7,527 nucleotides of DNA from Pseudomonadota bacterium (GTDB lineage: Bacteria > Pseudomonadota > Gammaproteobacteria > Steroidobacterales > Steroidobacteraceae). Both the position numbers and the translations under genes were made by a program. The notes beneath the pieces were generated by a model, which was given only the letters and a program-made list of their open reading frames with translations, was not told where the DNA came from and searched no databases. The stretch spans positions 1 through 7,527 of the forward strand of contig JAJXYU010000117.1 of assembly GCA_021780395.1 (NCBI GenBank), given 5' to 3'. This document shows, in pieces, positions 6,883 to 7,527 of the stretch (position 1 is its first letter; each line of letters starts with the position of its first letter).

Positions 6883-7527
6883 GGCGCGTGCGGACGCTGA
6901 TCGCGGCGGCGTTGCTGCCGATGCTGCTCGCCGCCTGCGCCGGGTGGCCCTCGCGGATCCCGCCGACGCGCTTGTCGCCGGTGGCGCCACTCGACGAGCC
7001 CGGCACGCCCGCGGGGGCGTGGCCGCAGCGCGACTGGTGGCGTCGATACCAGGATCCGACGCTCGATCGCCTCGTCGCGCTCGCGCTCACCGATTCCCCG
7101 TCGATCGCGGTCGCCGAGGCGCGCTTCCGGTCGGCGCGACGCGGCGTGCGCGTGGTCGCCGCGGCGGCCGGTGCGCACGTCGACCTCGCCGGTGACGTGT
7201 CGCGGCAGCGGCTGAGCGACACGGGCCTGCTGCCGAGCGCGTTGACCGGGTTCTCCTGGTACAGCCAGGCGGACCTCGGCCTGCGCGGCCGCTATCATTT
7301 CGACTGGTGGGGCCGGCAGCGCGATGCGGTCGTCGCCGCGAGCGATCGCGCCCGGGCCGCGGCGGCCGAACGTGCCGCGGCGGCTCTCGATCTGTCCGGT
7401 GCGGTCGCGGAGGCCTACTTCGGCTGGCAGACGGACGAGGCGCGGCTGCGGCTCGCGCACGCGGCGCTGCGCACGACCCTCGCCGCACGGGCGATCACCG
7501 CGGCGCGCGCGCATGCGGGGCTCGAGC
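6879..7527 (+). CDS. Second NodT-family outer-membrane efflux lipoprotein, N-terminal part, cut by the window edge
   Basis: About 216 codons are visible and the frame stays open to the right edge; family members are usually near 480-510 residues, so somewhat under half is present. The start is GTG 6879-6881, overlapping the MarR stop as GTGA with GGGGAGG upstream. The first 20 residues form a compact lipoprotein signal (MRRVRTLIAAALLPMLLAAC), with the lipidated cysteine at C20. The sequence then shows RDWWRRYQDPTLDRLVALAL (about 51-70), the usual family opening, and FDWWGRQRDAVVAASDRARA (about 142-161), a variant of the conserved D-x-W-G-R element of the first efflux repeat. AEAYFGWQTDEARLRLAHAAL follows within a long helix. 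It is clearly distinct in sequence from the lipoprotein of the leftward operon. Genes of this kind beside a MarR regulator are often followed by an EmrA-like adaptor and an MFS or FUSC-type pump, but that lies beyond the window and is only an expectation. Confidence 0.9.
   Translation, partial: MRRVRTLIAAALLPMLLAACAGWPSRIPPTRLSPVAPLDEPGTPAGAWPQRDWWRRYQDPTLDRLVALALTDSPSIAVAEARFRSARRGVRVVAAAAGAHVDLAGDVSRQRLSDTGLLPSALTGFSWYSQADLGLRGRYHFDWWGRQRDAVVAASDRARAAAAERAAAALDLSGAVAEAYFGWQTDEARLRLAHAALRTTLAARAITAARAHAGLE

Noticed and set aside
6331..7514. Minus-strand open frames opposite the MarR and second lipoprotein genes (for example 6331-6990 and 6780-7514).
   Set aside because: The translations lack recognisable domains, whereas the plus strand shows a complete MarR protein and a lipoprotein with signal peptide and family motifs.

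Overview
The window comes from a GC-rich Gram-negative bacterium. It encodes envelope-spanning tripartite efflux parts: inner-membrane pumps, a periplasmic adaptor and outer-membrane lipoproteins. The strong G/C preference at third codon positions and the RND/NodT-type proteins suggest a beta- or gamma-proteobacterium (Burkholderiales- or Xanthomonadales-like), but the genus cannot be fixed from the sequence.

The layout is two divergent transcription units around one short AT-rich control region at about 6285-6350. The leftward unit (minus strand, read from 6234 down) is outer-membrane factor lipoprotein (4720-6234), periplasmic adaptor (3533-4723), RND inner-membrane pump (442-3516), and the first 144 residues of a DHA2/EmrB-like MFS transporter (434 down through the left edge). 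Junctions are a 4-base GTGA overlap, a 16-base gap and a 7-base gap, so this is very likely one operon. The rightward unit (plus strand) is a MarR-family regulator (6355-6882), overlapped by 4 bases (GTGA again) by a second NodT-type outer-membrane lipoprotein (6879 through the right edge, about 216 residues visible).

The adaptor, RND pump and outer-membrane factor should assemble into a proton-driven drug/toxicant exporter running from the inner membrane to outside the cell. The MFS gene adds a second pump of another family. The MarR protein probably controls both units through a near-perfect 20-base palindrome (6297-6316), and a second weaker palindrome lies beside it (6319-6332). Possible promoters for both directions overlap the 20-base palindrome, which would allow ligand-relieved repression and autoregulation.

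The gene families are all well known. The less usual points are the RND-plus-MFS four-gene arrangement, two different outer-membrane factors sharing one regulator, and the compact divergent operator. I found no RNA genes, CRISPR arrays, insertion sequences or terminators, and no gene-free stretch longer than about 120 bases. The very long open frames opposite the RND gene are judged to be GC-driven shadows.
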